Source: an uncultured Treponema sp.
Lineage (GTDB): Bacteria > Spirochaetota > Spirochaetia > Treponematales > Treponemataceae
Length of the DNA: 63,423 bases
Direction of reading: 5' to 3'
Assembly: GCA_900317625.1 (NCBI GenBank)
Contig: ONHK01000013.1
Coordinates: forward strand, 1 to 63,423
Shown: piece by piece, positions 48,778 to 57,711 of the stretch
How the letters are laid out: every line of letters begins with the position of its first letter
Position numbering within the stretch: the stretch's first letter is position 1
Notes under the pieces: generated by a model
Seen by the model: only the letters and a program-made list of their open reading frames with translations
What the model was told of the DNA's origin: nothing
The model's database searches: none
Translations under genes and position numbers: made by a program

Positions 48778-50380
48778 TTTTGATAAAATAGTCGATTTCT
48801 ATTCTTATTCGGTTCAAAAAACTTTGGGAAAAATCCAGTCTGTAGCTGTCTGGAAAATGAAGGTAAAGATATTCGCGGTTTTTTAAAAGTTCCCTGATTT
48901 TTTCGTTGCGTTCATTTTCAGAAAGCTTGGATTTTCCTGTGAAAATTGATTTTAATTCGGAAAGTGCGTTTCTTTCAGTTTTTAGCCATTTTTGTATTTT
49001 TGCGTTCAGTTCGTTTGTTTTTGTGTAAGAAATTTCTTCAGTCTGTTTTTTTTTCTGTGTTAAATCTATGATATTTTCTTCTGGCTGTTTTTTAGGCAGT
49101 TCCAGATTTATTCCGTTTTTTCCTGCGTCAAACAGATTTTTTGTTCCACTGAATTTATAGCTGAATAATTTTGCATATCCAGAAAGGGCTGTTGTTGTTA
49201 TCGCGATATTTCCGTCTTTTCCGTAAAATTTTGTGCTGTCATTTCCAAATGCTGCGTTAAAATTTTCAAAACTTTTTATTTTTGAAGAAGTTGCCCGTCT
49301 TGCACTGTCGTGAAATGAATTTGTCGCGTGCGTTTTTCCAATTGAATAAGAAAAATCCAGTCCTGTAACAAAAACTGGAATGTTTTCATCTTTTCGTATG
49401 TTCAAGGCGATTTGAGTTGCGCTTAATCCGACTGAGCCAAGCGGCGGCTGTACAGAATTCAATATTCCTTCGCCTTCTAGCTTCTTTAAAAATGCTGCGT
49501 CAGTAAAAAGTGGCGTGTAAAAAATATTTTTTTCTGGATTTATTCTTGCAGCTGTGTTTGTTGCTGTTGTGCTTACAAAAAAATAGCGGAAATCTTGTTT
49601 GCAGCCGGTGAATGCCTTTGCGATAATGGACTGAGCTTCCTCGCAGACGGCGGCATCTGGGGTGATTTTCAGTGCTTTTAGCGTTTTTAATGCCGCATCC
49701 ACTGCAATGATAAAAAAATCGTCCCGGTTTCTGCTGATTTTTTTTAGAGTTTCTAAAGAACTTTCGCCTGCGCCAACAACAATAATTTTTTTTGAAACCG
49801 TTATTTTTTCAATGCTTTTTGAAATAAGATGAATATTTTTTAAAAGGTTTGCGCAATATTTTCTTCCGAATTTTACAAGTGTAACGTGATTTTTCCAGAA
49901 TTGGCTTACGGAATTTCTGCATGCATCAAAAAGTCGAGTGTAGAATTCCTTGTTTAAAGAAAAACCGCCTGAAAACTCAACGTAAATAACCCGGCGAAAT
50001 TTTCCGGTTTTGCATAATTTTTCCAGTTTTTCAGGAAGCAAAATCAATTCTTTTTGCGGAACCAGCTCATAAATGTTGTTTTTCGTACATTCAAGATTTT
50101 CTGATTCCGATTCTGAAAGTTTGTGAAGTTCAGAATCTGCCTCGATTCCAAACATTATGCAGTTTTCCGGTAGTTTTTCTGCAAGCGGCTCAAGTCCGTA
50201 GTTTAAGACTGGGGAAAAACACAAAACAATAGTTCCCGGAAGAATCTCCATTTTTTCAATGATAGAAAGAATATTCCGTGCGGGATTATATTTTGAGTAA
50301 AGAAAAAGATTTTTGTAGCTTACAGAAAAGCCCTGCGCAGTTCTTACCAGGCAGGGCTTGTTTTCGGATTCTAAATGCAA
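48755..50380 (-). CDS. MptE-like / DUF115 (Maf-type) protein
   Basis: 541 residues. The central domain (about 190-410) has IIVVGAGESSLETLKKI, IIAVDAALKTLKALKITPDA, STTATNTA and FVTGLDFSYSIGKTHATNSF. These are hallmarks of the 6-hydroxymethylpterin-diphosphokinase-like DUF115 family, which includes motility-associated factors (Maf) that glycosylate flagellins. The N- and C-terminal arms are helical. In a motile spirochaete a role in filament modification is plausible, but no flagellar gene is near. It lies 12 bases from the foldase gene, so they are one transcript. Confidence 0.75.
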   Translation of the reverse strand: MHLESENKPCLVRTAQGFSVSYKNLFLYSKYNPARNILSIIEKMEILPGTIVLCFSPVLNYGLEPLAEKLPENCIMFGIEADSELHKLSESESENLECTKNNIYELVPQKELILLPEKLEKLCKTGKFRRVIYVEFSGGFSLNKEFYTRLFDACRNSVSQFWKNHVTLVKFGRKYCANLLKNIHLISKSIEKITVSKKIIVVGAGESSLETLKKISRNRDDFFIIAVDAALKTLKALKITPDAAVCEEAQSIIAKAFTGCKQDFRYFFVSTTATNTAARINPEKNIFYTPLFTDAAFLKKLEGEGILNSVQPPLGSVGLSATQIALNIRKDENIPVFVTGLDFSYSIGKTHATNSFHDSARRATSSKIKSFENFNAAFGNDSTKFYGKDGNIAITTTALSGYAKLFSYKFSGTKNLFDAGKNGINLELPKKQPEENIIDLTQKKKQTEEISYTKTNELNAKIQKWLKTERNALSELKSIFTGKSKLSENERNEKIRELLKNREYLYLHFPDSYRLDFSQSFLNRIRIEIDYFIKIIDLQIL

Positions 50381-50392
50381 GAAAACTCCTGC

Positions 50393-51871
50393 TTAGTTAT
50401 TTGTCATAAAATATTTGTAGAAAACATCCTGCACATTGTTCACAAGTTTTGGACTTGAAAGCAATGCAGTCTGGGCTGAAGTTACATCGTAATTTGTAAG
50501 TTCATCGTTCAGAGCTTCTGCAGGAATTGGTTCTTGAGCTGCAACATTGTTTTTTGCAATCTGAAGAACAAGGATGTTGTTTCCGTTTGTAATTGGCTCA
50601 GAAAGTTCTCCGTCTTTCAGGGAGAAAACTGAAGTCAAGAAATTTTTATTTGTGTCTGCGCCGGAAAGTCCATCCAAAGTTGTGTCCAGTTTTGTCAAAA
50701 CAGAAAGTCCGCCGTAATTCAATGCGAATTCTGGAACATTAACTTTTTTTGCGTTGTACTGATTTACAGCAGCGTTGAATCCGCGGCTCTTTGCCGTAGA
50801 AGAGAAAGCCTTTGCTGTTTCTTTGTAGTAATCTTCAATGTGGCTAAATTCGTTTGCAGTAAGATAATTGTATACAGTTCTTACAGTTGCATTGTCTGAA
50901 AAATCAGGTTCAGCTTTTGCAGAGTCAGCCTTAAAAATTGAATATCCTACAGAAGTCTGTAGAGGTTCGCTTACTGCGCCTTCTTCAAGTGCGGCAAGTT
51001 TTTCCATGTCAGCTGGTTGTTTAAGGAATTTTTCAATCTGATAATGATATTTGCTGTTGATTTTTCCGCTATCGTTTGAATAAATTTTCTGTGATTCGTT
51101 TACTGCGTCCTCAAAAGTGATAGCATTTTCATTTATCCGTTTAAGAATAGAAGCTGCTTTTGCCTTGTCAGAAACTGTGATTACAGAAAAATCATATTTT
51201 ACAAATTTTTCAGCGTTTGCTTTTCCAAATGCGATTTTTTCAGAATCCGGATAGTCAGACATATTGAATACAGCCATGTTGAATGAACGTTGTCCGTTGC
51301 CCATTTTGTGGATAAAATCTGCTTCTGCTGTGGAAGTCTTTAATCCGTAAAGAGTTCCGTTTCCAAGTGCTGTCTGGCCGCCAAAAGAATCTTCTGCGTA
51401 GCGGCTTGTTGTAAGAGTTGAAGCAATCTGGTTCCTGAGCGAAGCGACGCTGTCTGAATTGTTGCTTACAGAAATATTATAAAGTTTCTGCGAGAAATTT
51501 CCGTTCTCATCTACGAAATACGGTTTTATTGCGCGGTTTATTGCTGTTTCTGGAACTTTGTAGCCAGCTTTTGCAACAGCTTTTTTGTATGCAAGCTCTG
51601 TTACAGTTGCATTAAAAGCATAATTAAATAGATAAAACTGTGCTGAATCTTTGATTTCAATTCCCTGGTTTTTGTAGTATTCAGCATAACGGGCAACATA
51701 ATTGTAAAAATCTGTATCCTGCTCGTATCTGATTTCTGTTCCATCATATTTTCCAAAAACTGGAAGTCTTTTTCCCATCTTTCCACCCTGGAAAATAGGA
51801 ACAAGAACAAAGATAAAAGCTGCAATCAACAAAATGATGAGTGAGCCGATTGTGTAAACACTTCTTTTCAT
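50393..51871 (-). CDS. PpiD/SurA-like periplasmic foldase
   Basis: 492 residues. An N-terminal membrane anchor (about 6-28, TIGSLIILLIAAFIFVLVPI) precedes a SurA_N-like helical part and a parvulin-type region (about 255-335, FEDAVNESQKIYSNDSGKI..LEEGAVSEPLQTSVGYSIFK). The C-terminal part (FSLKDGELSEPI..ILVLQIAKN) repeats the parvulin-like edge. It should assist folding of exported proteins. The active-site residues of parvulins are only partly kept, so it may be a chaperone without isomerase activity. A clear promoter precedes it. Confidence 0.82.
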   Translation of the reverse strand: MKRSVYTIGSLIILLIAAFIFVLVPIFQGGKMGKRLPVFGKYDGTEIRYEQDTDFYNYVARYAEYYKNQGIEIKDSAQFYLFNYAFNATVTELAYKKAVAKAGYKVPETAINRAIKPYFVDENGNFSQKLYNISVSNNSDSVASLRNQIASTLTTSRYAEDSFGGQTALGNGTLYGLKTSTAEADFIHKMGNGQRSFNMAVFNMSDYPDSEKIAFGKANAEKFVKYDFSVITVSDKAKAASILKRINENAITFEDAVNESQKIYSNDSGKINSKYHYQIEKFLKQPADMEKLAALEEGAVSEPLQTSVGYSIFKADSAKAEPDFSDNATVRTVYNYLTANEFSHIEDYYKETAKAFSSTAKSRGFNAAVNQYNAKKVNVPEFALNYGGLSVLTKLDTTLDGLSGADTNKNFLTSVFSLKDGELSEPITNGNNILVLQIAKNNVAAQEPIPAEALNDELTNYDVTSAQTALLSSPKLVNNVQDVFYKYFMTNN

Positions 51872-51919
51872 TTTTAAATCCTTAAACTGATTTGAGAATA
51901 AATATTATAGTAGAAAACA

Positions 51920-51948
51920 TTTTAACACTCTAGGCTTATACTGTCAAT
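51920..51948 (-). promoter_or_regulatory. Promoter of the foldase/MptE-like operon
   Basis: On the minus strand TTGACA (51948-51943), 17 bases, TAAAAT (51925-51920). The -35 overlaps a TGTCAATTTGACA palindrome (51943-51955) that also supplies a TTGACA on the thrA side, so the two divergent promoters share it. Confidence 0.7.
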
Positions 51949-52040
51949 TTGACATTTTGAATGATTTTTTTCTAATTGTAATTTATGTGTCAATTTTATA
52001 GAATGTTACATAAATCGATTATTTAAGGAATGGTGTTTTT

Positions 52041-54545
52041 ATGCTTACATTAAAATTTGGCGGTACTTCAATGGGCAATGCTCGCCGCATTCTTGCTTCT
52101 GCGGAAATTATCATAGGACGTGCAAAGGAAGACAGACTTAGCGTTGTAGTTTCTGCTGTTGCCGGGGTTTCCAATACTCTTCAGGCTGCAATTGATTCAA
52201 GTGTATCAGGCACCACAGGCACTTTTGTGTCGGACCTTAAAAAAACTCACGAAGAAATTTGTCTTGAGCTTCAGTCTAAATGTGAAGGTTTTGAAGCTGA
52301 AAAAGTCATGCAGTTCATCGAGCCGCGTTTTGAGGAGCTTGAAAAACTTCTTGCCGGCGTTGCATCTTTTGCGGAATGTCCAGATACAGTTTACTGCCGC
52401 ATTATGGGAATGGGCGAACTCCTTTCCGCTCCTATTATGGAAGCCGTTCTCCGTGCAAAAAAACAGAGCGTTATTTTCCTTGATTCAAGAAAATTTATCT
52501 ATACAACAGGAAATCAAAAGGAAGGCGAGGCTGATTATATAAAGACAGCTGAAGCTTGTCTTCCTTACCGTGATGGTGAAAATAAAAGCCAGACAAGAAT
52601 TTTGCTTTTCCCTGGATTTGTGTGTTCTTGGACAAAAGGAACTGGTTCATCTCCTGTGATGGGACTTCTTGGCCGAAATGGTTCTGATTTTTCTGCGGCG
52701 ATTCTTGGGGCTTCGCTCGGTGTTAAGCGCGTTGAATTCTGGACTGATGTTGATGGTGTTTTCACAGCAGATCCGCGCGTTGTGCACGATGCGATTCTTG
52801 TTGATGATATGACTTATGAGGAGGCGATGGAGCTTTCTTTCTTTGGCTCTAAAGTTCTTCATCCAAAAACATTGGCACCGCTTCAGGCAAAAGGAATTGA
52901 AGCGTGGAGTCTGAACAGTCTTAATCCTGAAGCCCGTGGAACTAGAATTGGAAAAGGACCTTTTGAAAGCCGCACAAAATCTTCTATTTGTGGTATTTCC
53001 GCGCTAAAAAAAGTTTCAATGATTTCTGTAAGCGGTGCTGGAATGCGTGGCCGTTCTGGAATGGCAGGAAGAATTTTCAACACTGTTTCTGCGGCTGGAA
53101 TTTCAGTTCTTCTTATTACTCAGTCTTCTTCTGAATATACAATTTCTTTCTGCGTTCGCGATTCTGAGGCTGATACAGTTCGCGATGCGCTTTCAAAGGA
53201 ATTTGAACTTGAAATCCGGGAAAAAATCATAGACGAAATCGGTGTAAAAACTGAATGCGCGATTGTTTCTGTTGTTGGCGACGGAATGATTCGTAACCGC
53301 GGAGTTGCCTCGAACTTTACAAATGCGCTTGCCTCTCAGGACATAAACATTAAGGCTTTGGCTCAAGGTTCTTCTGAACGCTGTATTTCGGCAGTAATAA
53401 ACGGAAAATTTGCGGACAAGGCTGTAAAGGCGGTGCACCAGTTCTTCTTTAACACTTGCCAGACAATTGAAGTTTTTGCATTTGGTGCAGGAACTATTGG
53501 CGGCACAATGATTGATCAGATTTATCAACAGCATGAAAAACTTTTGAAACAGAAAATTGACATCAAAGTTATTGCGATTACAACCATTTATGGAATGAAC
53601 TTGAACGAAAATGGGCTTGATCTTTCTGACTGGCGCAATGACATGAAAAATCCTATGTATAAGTTCGGTCCTTCAAATGTTGATGATATTATAAAATTTG
53701 TAAAAGAATCAAAACCTTTGAATCCTGTTTTTGTTGACTGTACAGCTTCTTATGATCTGCCGGAACGTTATCTTGATATTCTTGACGCAGGAATGTCTAT
53801 TGCCACACCGAATAAACGCGCAAACTCAATGAGCATGCAGTTCTACAAGGATCTGCGAAGAGTTGCGAACAAACGGCATCGCCGCTTCCTTTATGAGACA
53901 AATGTTGGTGCAGGACTTCCGATTATTGATACTTTGCAGAACCTTTATAAGTCTGGCGACAAGCTTGAAAGTTTCAACGGAATTATGTCCGGTTCTCTTT
54001 CTTATATTTTTGGAAAACTTGACGAAGGTGTTCCGTTCAGCAAGGCTGTTATGGAAGCAAAGGAGTTGCGCTACACTGAGCCTGATCCACGCGATGACTT
54101 GAATGGAATGGATGTTGCAAGAAAAGGTCTTATCATTGCGCGAGAATCTGGCTACGATATTGAGCTGGAAGACATCACAATGTATAAGGTTTTTCCAGAT
54201 TCATTTGATCCGTCTGGAACAGTTGATGAATTTTTGAAGAAACTCCCGGAAGTTGATGAGTATTTTGCAAAGAAAATCGCTGATCTTAAAAAAGAAAACA
54301 AAGTTCTAAGAATGGGCGCAACTATAAAAGATGGAAAAGTTTCTGTCGGAATGATGGAAGTTGGTCCAGAAAATCCTTTGTACAGCGTAAAAGGCGGAGA
54401 AAACGCATTTGTTTTCTATACAGAACGCTACAAGCCGATTCCTCTTACTGTCCGCGGATATGGAGCTGGTGCCGGTGTAACTGCCGCAGGTGTTTTTGGC
54501 GACATTATGCGAACCGTTTCATTCAATCTTTCCAGCGAAGACTAA
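52041..54545 (+). CDS. thrA: Bifunctional aspartokinase / homoserine dehydrogenase
   Basis: 834 residues. The aspartokinase (about 1-290) has LKFGGTSMGNARRI and WTDVDGVFTADPR. Two ACT domains follow (about 315-460), then homoserine dehydrogenase (about 475-830) with the NAD-loop FAFGAGTIGGTMIDQ, a GAGLPIIDTLQNL segment and YTEPDPRDDLNGMDVARKGL. It catalyses the first and third steps from aspartate to threonine and methionine. ACT domains suggest threonine feedback. It starts a three-gene amino-acid operon. Confidence 0.95.
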   Translation: MLTLKFGGTSMGNARRILASAEIIIGRAKEDRLSVVVSAVAGVSNTLQAAIDSSVSGTTGTFVSDLKKTHEEICLELQSKCEGFEAEKVMQFIEPRFEELEKLLAGVASFAECPDTVYCRIMGMGELLSAPIMEAVLRAKKQSVIFLDSRKFIYTTGNQKEGEADYIKTAEACLPYRDGENKSQTRILLFPGFVCSWTKGTGSSPVMGLLGRNGSDFSAAILGASLGVKRVEFWTDVDGVFTADPRVVHDAILVDDMTYEEAMELSFFGSKVLHPKTLAPLQAKGIEAWSLNSLNPEARGTRIGKGPFESRTKSSICGISALKKVSMISVSGAGMRGRSGMAGRIFNTVSAAGISVLLITQSSSEYTISFCVRDSEADTVRDALSKEFELEIREKIIDEIGVKTECAIVSVVGDGMIRNRGVASNFTNALASQDINIKALAQGSSERCISAVINGKFADKAVKAVHQFFFNTCQTIEVFAFGAGTIGGTMIDQIYQQHEKLLKQKIDIKVIAITTIYGMNLNENGLDLSDWRNDMKNPMYKFGPSNVDDIIKFVKESKPLNPVFVDCTASYDLPERYLDILDAGMSIATPNKRANSMSMQFYKDLRRVANKRHRRFLYETNVGAGLPIIDTLQNLYKSGDKLESFNGIMSGSLSYIFGKLDEGVPFSKAVMEAKELRYTEPDPRDDLNGMDVARKGLIIARESGYDIELEDITMYKVFPDSFDPSGTVDEFLKKLPEVDEYFAKKIADLKKENKVLRMGATIKDGKVSVGMMEVGPENPLYSVKGGENAFVFYTERYKPIPLTVRGYGAGAGVTAAGVFGDIMRTVSFNLSSED

Positions 54546-54561
54546 TTTTTAGAGGCATGCA

Positions 54562-56505
54562 GTGGTTATTGTTCTTAGGCACGATATTTCAAATGAAGAC
54601 AAGAGTCGTATAAAATCGTTTTTATGCGAGAAAGACTTTAAGATAAATGAAGTCGATGGCGAGGAACAGTCAATCATTGCGGCTGTAGGTCAGCTTGTAA
54701 TTGCTCCAGATGATGTGGGGCTTTTGCCTGGCGTTGAAAAAGTTATTCCAATCTCAAAGCCATATAAAATGGCGAGCCGCGAGTTTAAGCCTGAAAATAC
54801 AGTTGTTGAGCTTAGCAACAGGTTGGGGCAGAAAATACGGATTGGCGGTCAGCGCATTGTGGCTGTTGCAGGTCCTTCAATGGTTGAAAATTCTGAGCGG
54901 ATGTTTGAGATTGCAAAATCTGTTCAGCAGAGCGGGGCTTGTATTTTAAAGGGCGGAACTTTTAAGCCTCGAACAAGTCCTTATGCTTTTCAAGGATTGG
55001 GCGAAGAAGGCGTGAAGATTTTAAAATCTGCCGGGGAAAAATATGGGCTTCCTGTTGTTTCAGAAATAATGTCCGCTGAGCAGATAAAAATAATGCAAAA
55101 ACATGGTGTTGACTGTCTTTTGATTGGTTCGGTCAATATGCAGAATTATGATTTGCTGAAATCTGCTGGAAAATCTCGGCTTCCTGTGATTCTGGAACGA
55201 GGAATGTGCGCAACTTTGGAAGAACTTCTTATGTCTGCGGAATATCTTCTTTCAGAAGGTTCTGCTGATGTGATTTTATGCGAGCGCGGAATCCGGACTT
55301 ATGAAAAAGCCACAAGAAATACTCTGGATCTTTCTGCTGTTCCTGTTTTGCGTGGAATGACTCACCTTCCGATTATTGTAGATCCTGCGAATGCGGTCGG
55401 TCTTTGTGATAAAATTGCTCCAATGGCGCTCGCGGCAATCGCTTCAGGTGCGGACGGAATCAGCGTTGAAGTCCACGATAATCCTAAAAAAGCGTTCAGC
55501 GACGGTCAGCAGGCTTTGCTTCCTTCAATGTTTGATAAATTGATGCACGATATTGAGGCATTTGCGCCGGTAATTGAAAAATCTGTTGTTCATATCCGAG
55601 GGGAAATTTCTTCATTCCTGGAAGAGAAAAAAATCAAAAAGAATGAGAAGCCTGTCTGCGCGTACAATGGAATCCGCGGAACTTATGCAGAGCAGGCTGT
55701 GAACCGATATTTTGATGGTGCGATTGAGGCTAAACCGTTTCCATCATTCCGGGAAGTTTTTAAGGCTGTTGTAAATGGGCAGGCAGATTACGGAATGATT
55801 CCTATTGAAAATTCTCTTGGCGGTTCAGTTTACGACAATTATGATAATCTTGTTGCTTTTGAAGATGTTTCGATTGTCGGCGCGTTGTATCTGCGGATTC
55901 AGCATGCGCTTTTAGCGAAAAAAGGAACGGATTTTGATTCTATAAAACGGATTTATTCGCATCCTCAAGGGTTTGCCCAATGTTCAAAGCTGATAGAAGA
56001 CAGAAAATGGGAAAAAATCTCTGCTTCTTCAACTGCAAATGCCGCAAAAATGGTTTCTGAATCTGATACAGATGATTGCGCTGCGGTTGCAAGCTCTATT
56101 ACGGCAAAATATTATAATCTGGAAATTCTGCGGGAAGATATTCAGGACGATCCGCGGGATTACACAAGATTTGTTGTTATTGCGGCAAATCATATTGAAA
56201 AGAAAATCAAGGCGAACGGAAAAACTCCGAACATGGCTTCGTTTGTTTTCTGTACTCCAAATGAAACTGGAGCTTTGTGCAATGTTCTGGAAATTTTCAA
56301 AAAGCACAAGTTAAGTTTCACACGTCTTGAAAGCCGCCCGATCTCAGGTCAGCCGTGGCATTACTGGTTTTATACCGATGTTGAAATTCGGGAAGAAATT
56401 CTGCAGAATGAAAACTATATTAAGAATTTTATGATAGAATTAAGGAATTCAGCAGAGGAAGTCCGTCTTTTGGGCGTTTATTCTGAAGCTGGAAACAGTA
56501 TATAA
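54562..56505 (+). CDS. DAHP synthase-prephenate dehydratase fusion
   Basis: 647 residues from GTG 54562 (an ATG three bases earlier is out of frame). A small ferredoxin-like N-domain (about 1-80) precedes a class I-beta DAHP synthase (about 95-335; AGPSMVENSERM, GGTFKPRTSPYAFQG, LCERGIRTYEKATRNTLDL, DPANAVGL). Then comes a prephenate dehydratase (about 365-545; GIRGTYAEQAV, PIENSLGGSVYDNYD, catalytic DYTRFVVIA). An ACT domain has the Phe-binding LESRP. Fusing the first shikimate step to the phenylalanine branch would let Phe binding reach both. It lies 17 bases after thrA. Confidence 0.93.
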   Translation: MVIVLRHDISNEDKSRIKSFLCEKDFKINEVDGEEQSIIAAVGQLVIAPDDVGLLPGVEKVIPISKPYKMASREFKPENTVVELSNRLGQKIRIGGQRIVAVAGPSMVENSERMFEIAKSVQQSGACILKGGTFKPRTSPYAFQGLGEEGVKILKSAGEKYGLPVVSEIMSAEQIKIMQKHGVDCLLIGSVNMQNYDLLKSAGKSRLPVILERGMCATLEELLMSAEYLLSEGSADVILCERGIRTYEKATRNTLDLSAVPVLRGMTHLPIIVDPANAVGLCDKIAPMALAAIASGADGISVEVHDNPKKAFSDGQQALLPSMFDKLMHDIEAFAPVIEKSVVHIRGEISSFLEEKKIKKNEKPVCAYNGIRGTYAEQAVNRYFDGAIEAKPFPSFREVFKAVVNGQADYGMIPIENSLGGSVYDNYDNLVAFEDVSIVGALYLRIQHALLAKKGTDFDSIKRIYSHPQGFAQCSKLIEDRKWEKISASSTANAAKMVSESDTDDCAAVASSITAKYYNLEILREDIQDDPRDYTRFVVIAANHIEKKIKANGKTPNMASFVFCTPNETGALCNVLEIFKKHKLSFTRLESRPISGQPWHYWFYTDVEIREEILQNENYIKNFMIELRNSAEEVRLLGVYSEAGNSI

Positions 56506-56529
56506 TATTTTGTTCAAGAGGAGATAAAA

Positions 56530-57021
56530 ATGGAAAAATTCGTGTTGAGTGTACTTGTGGAAAATCATGCTGGTGTTTTGAGCCGAGTTTCAGGTCTGTT
56601 CAGCCGTAGAGGTTACAACATTGATTCTTTGACGGTTTGTGAAACAGGAAATCCAGGGCAGTCTCGCATGACAATTGTAGTGAACGGTGATTCATATATT
56701 CTTGAACAGATTGAAAAACAGCTTTCAAAACTTGTTGAAGTGATTTCAATAAAAAAATGCGAAAAAAACAAGACTACTCAACGTGAAATGGCTTTGATAA
56801 AAGTAAAGGCTCCTGGCGAAAAACGCGCAATTATAATCGGAACTTGTGATATTTACCGCGCGCACATAATCGATGTTGCTCCAGACAGCGTAATTGTAGA
56901 AGCCACAGGCAGCGAAGAAAAAATCGAAAGCCTTATCCGCCTGCTAGAGCCATTCGGAATCCTGGAATACGTAAAAACCGGCCTAACTGCAATGGACCGC
57001 GGCGAAGAAATAATGCGTTAG
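56530..57021 (+). CDS. ilvN: Acetolactate synthase small (regulatory) subunit
   Basis: 163 residues. The N-terminal ACT domain (LVENHAGVLSRVSGLFSRRG) and the ALS-specific C-terminal domain (TCDIYRAHIIDVAPDSVIVE) are complete. It regulates the catalytic subunit in valine/leucine/isoleucine synthesis and senses valine. AAGAGGAG precedes the ATG. No catalytic ilvB/I gene lies in the window, so here the regulatory subunit is separated from it. The 3' fifth of the gene is notably richer in C. Often named ilvH. Confidence 0.93.
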   Translation: MEKFVLSVLVENHAGVLSRVSGLFSRRGYNIDSLTVCETGNPGQSRMTIVVNGDSYILEQIEKQLSKLVEVISIKKCEKNKTTQREMALIKVKAPGEKRAIIIGTCDIYRAHIIDVAPDSVIVEATGSEEKIESLIRLLEPFGILEYVKTGLTAMDRGEEIMR

Positions 57022-57089
57022 AATGTGTGTTTGAGTTTTTATTGAGTTGAATAGAAGCGTAAGCGAATTTTCAATTTGTGAAGACTTTG

Positions 57090-57192
57090 TGCGATTCAAC
57101 TGATAAAAGTTGCAAAGCAACCCGATTTTATACAAGCGGAGCGCGAGCACAACCGTCTGGAGCAAATTGGAAATCCGCTGAAAGCGATTTTT
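57090..57192. repeat. Dispersed intergenic repeat, copy B
   Basis: The partner of 20110-20205. The 204-base gap 57022-57225 is otherwise free of genes. Confidence 0.7.
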
Positions 57193-57225
57193 TCTCAAAA
57201 AATAAAATTCTTGATGCACTTTGTT

Positions 57226-57666
57226 CTATCTGCATTTGACCCATTGCGGATTCCACAATTCTGTCTGGATTCCTGATTTTTTTGCTTCTGCAATTTGAAA
57301 AATTCTCAAGTTTTTGGAAATGCTTTTTTCCATGTTGATGGAATTTTTTTCCTCTGGAATTTTTTTTAACGTTCCAATCAAAAGTTTTTCAGAAAATTCA
57401 GAACAATCGGACATTTTTATTTTTACCGAACAAAAAATCTGGTTTTCAAGAACAGTTGCTTCTTCAATCTGCACTGAGTGAAAAAGATTTTTTAATTCCT
57501 GAATATTTTTTTGTTCAAAATAATCGTTTTTCAATTCAACAAGCAGCGGAAAAAATGGAAACGCGATATTTTCTTTCTCACTGGAATTCAAAGCCTTTAA
57601 AATCCGTTTTTGTTCTCTTATAAATAGAATTTCATCATCTTTGTGTAGGCGGATAACCTTTGTCAT
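57226..57666 (-). CDS. Uncharacterised cytoplasmic protein
   Basis: 146 residues from ATG 57666; the longer frame has no better start. Lys/Glu-rich, two likely alpha/beta units, no motif that I know. No Shine-Dalgarno: TATATT lies exactly six bases before the ATG, pointing to a leaderless mRNA. Divergent from the next gene across 45 bases. Confidence 0.55.
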   Translation of the reverse strand: MTKVIRLHKDDEILFIREQKRILKALNSSEKENIAFPFFPLLVELKNDYFEQKNIQELKNLFHSVQIEEATVLENQIFCSVKIKMSDCSEFSEKLLIGTLKKIPEEKNSINMEKSISKNLRIFQIAEAKKSGIQTELWNPQWVKCR

Positions 57667-57711
57667 AAATAAAATATAGTATTTTTGAAAAAAAAATTGT
57701 AGTATCTTGTT

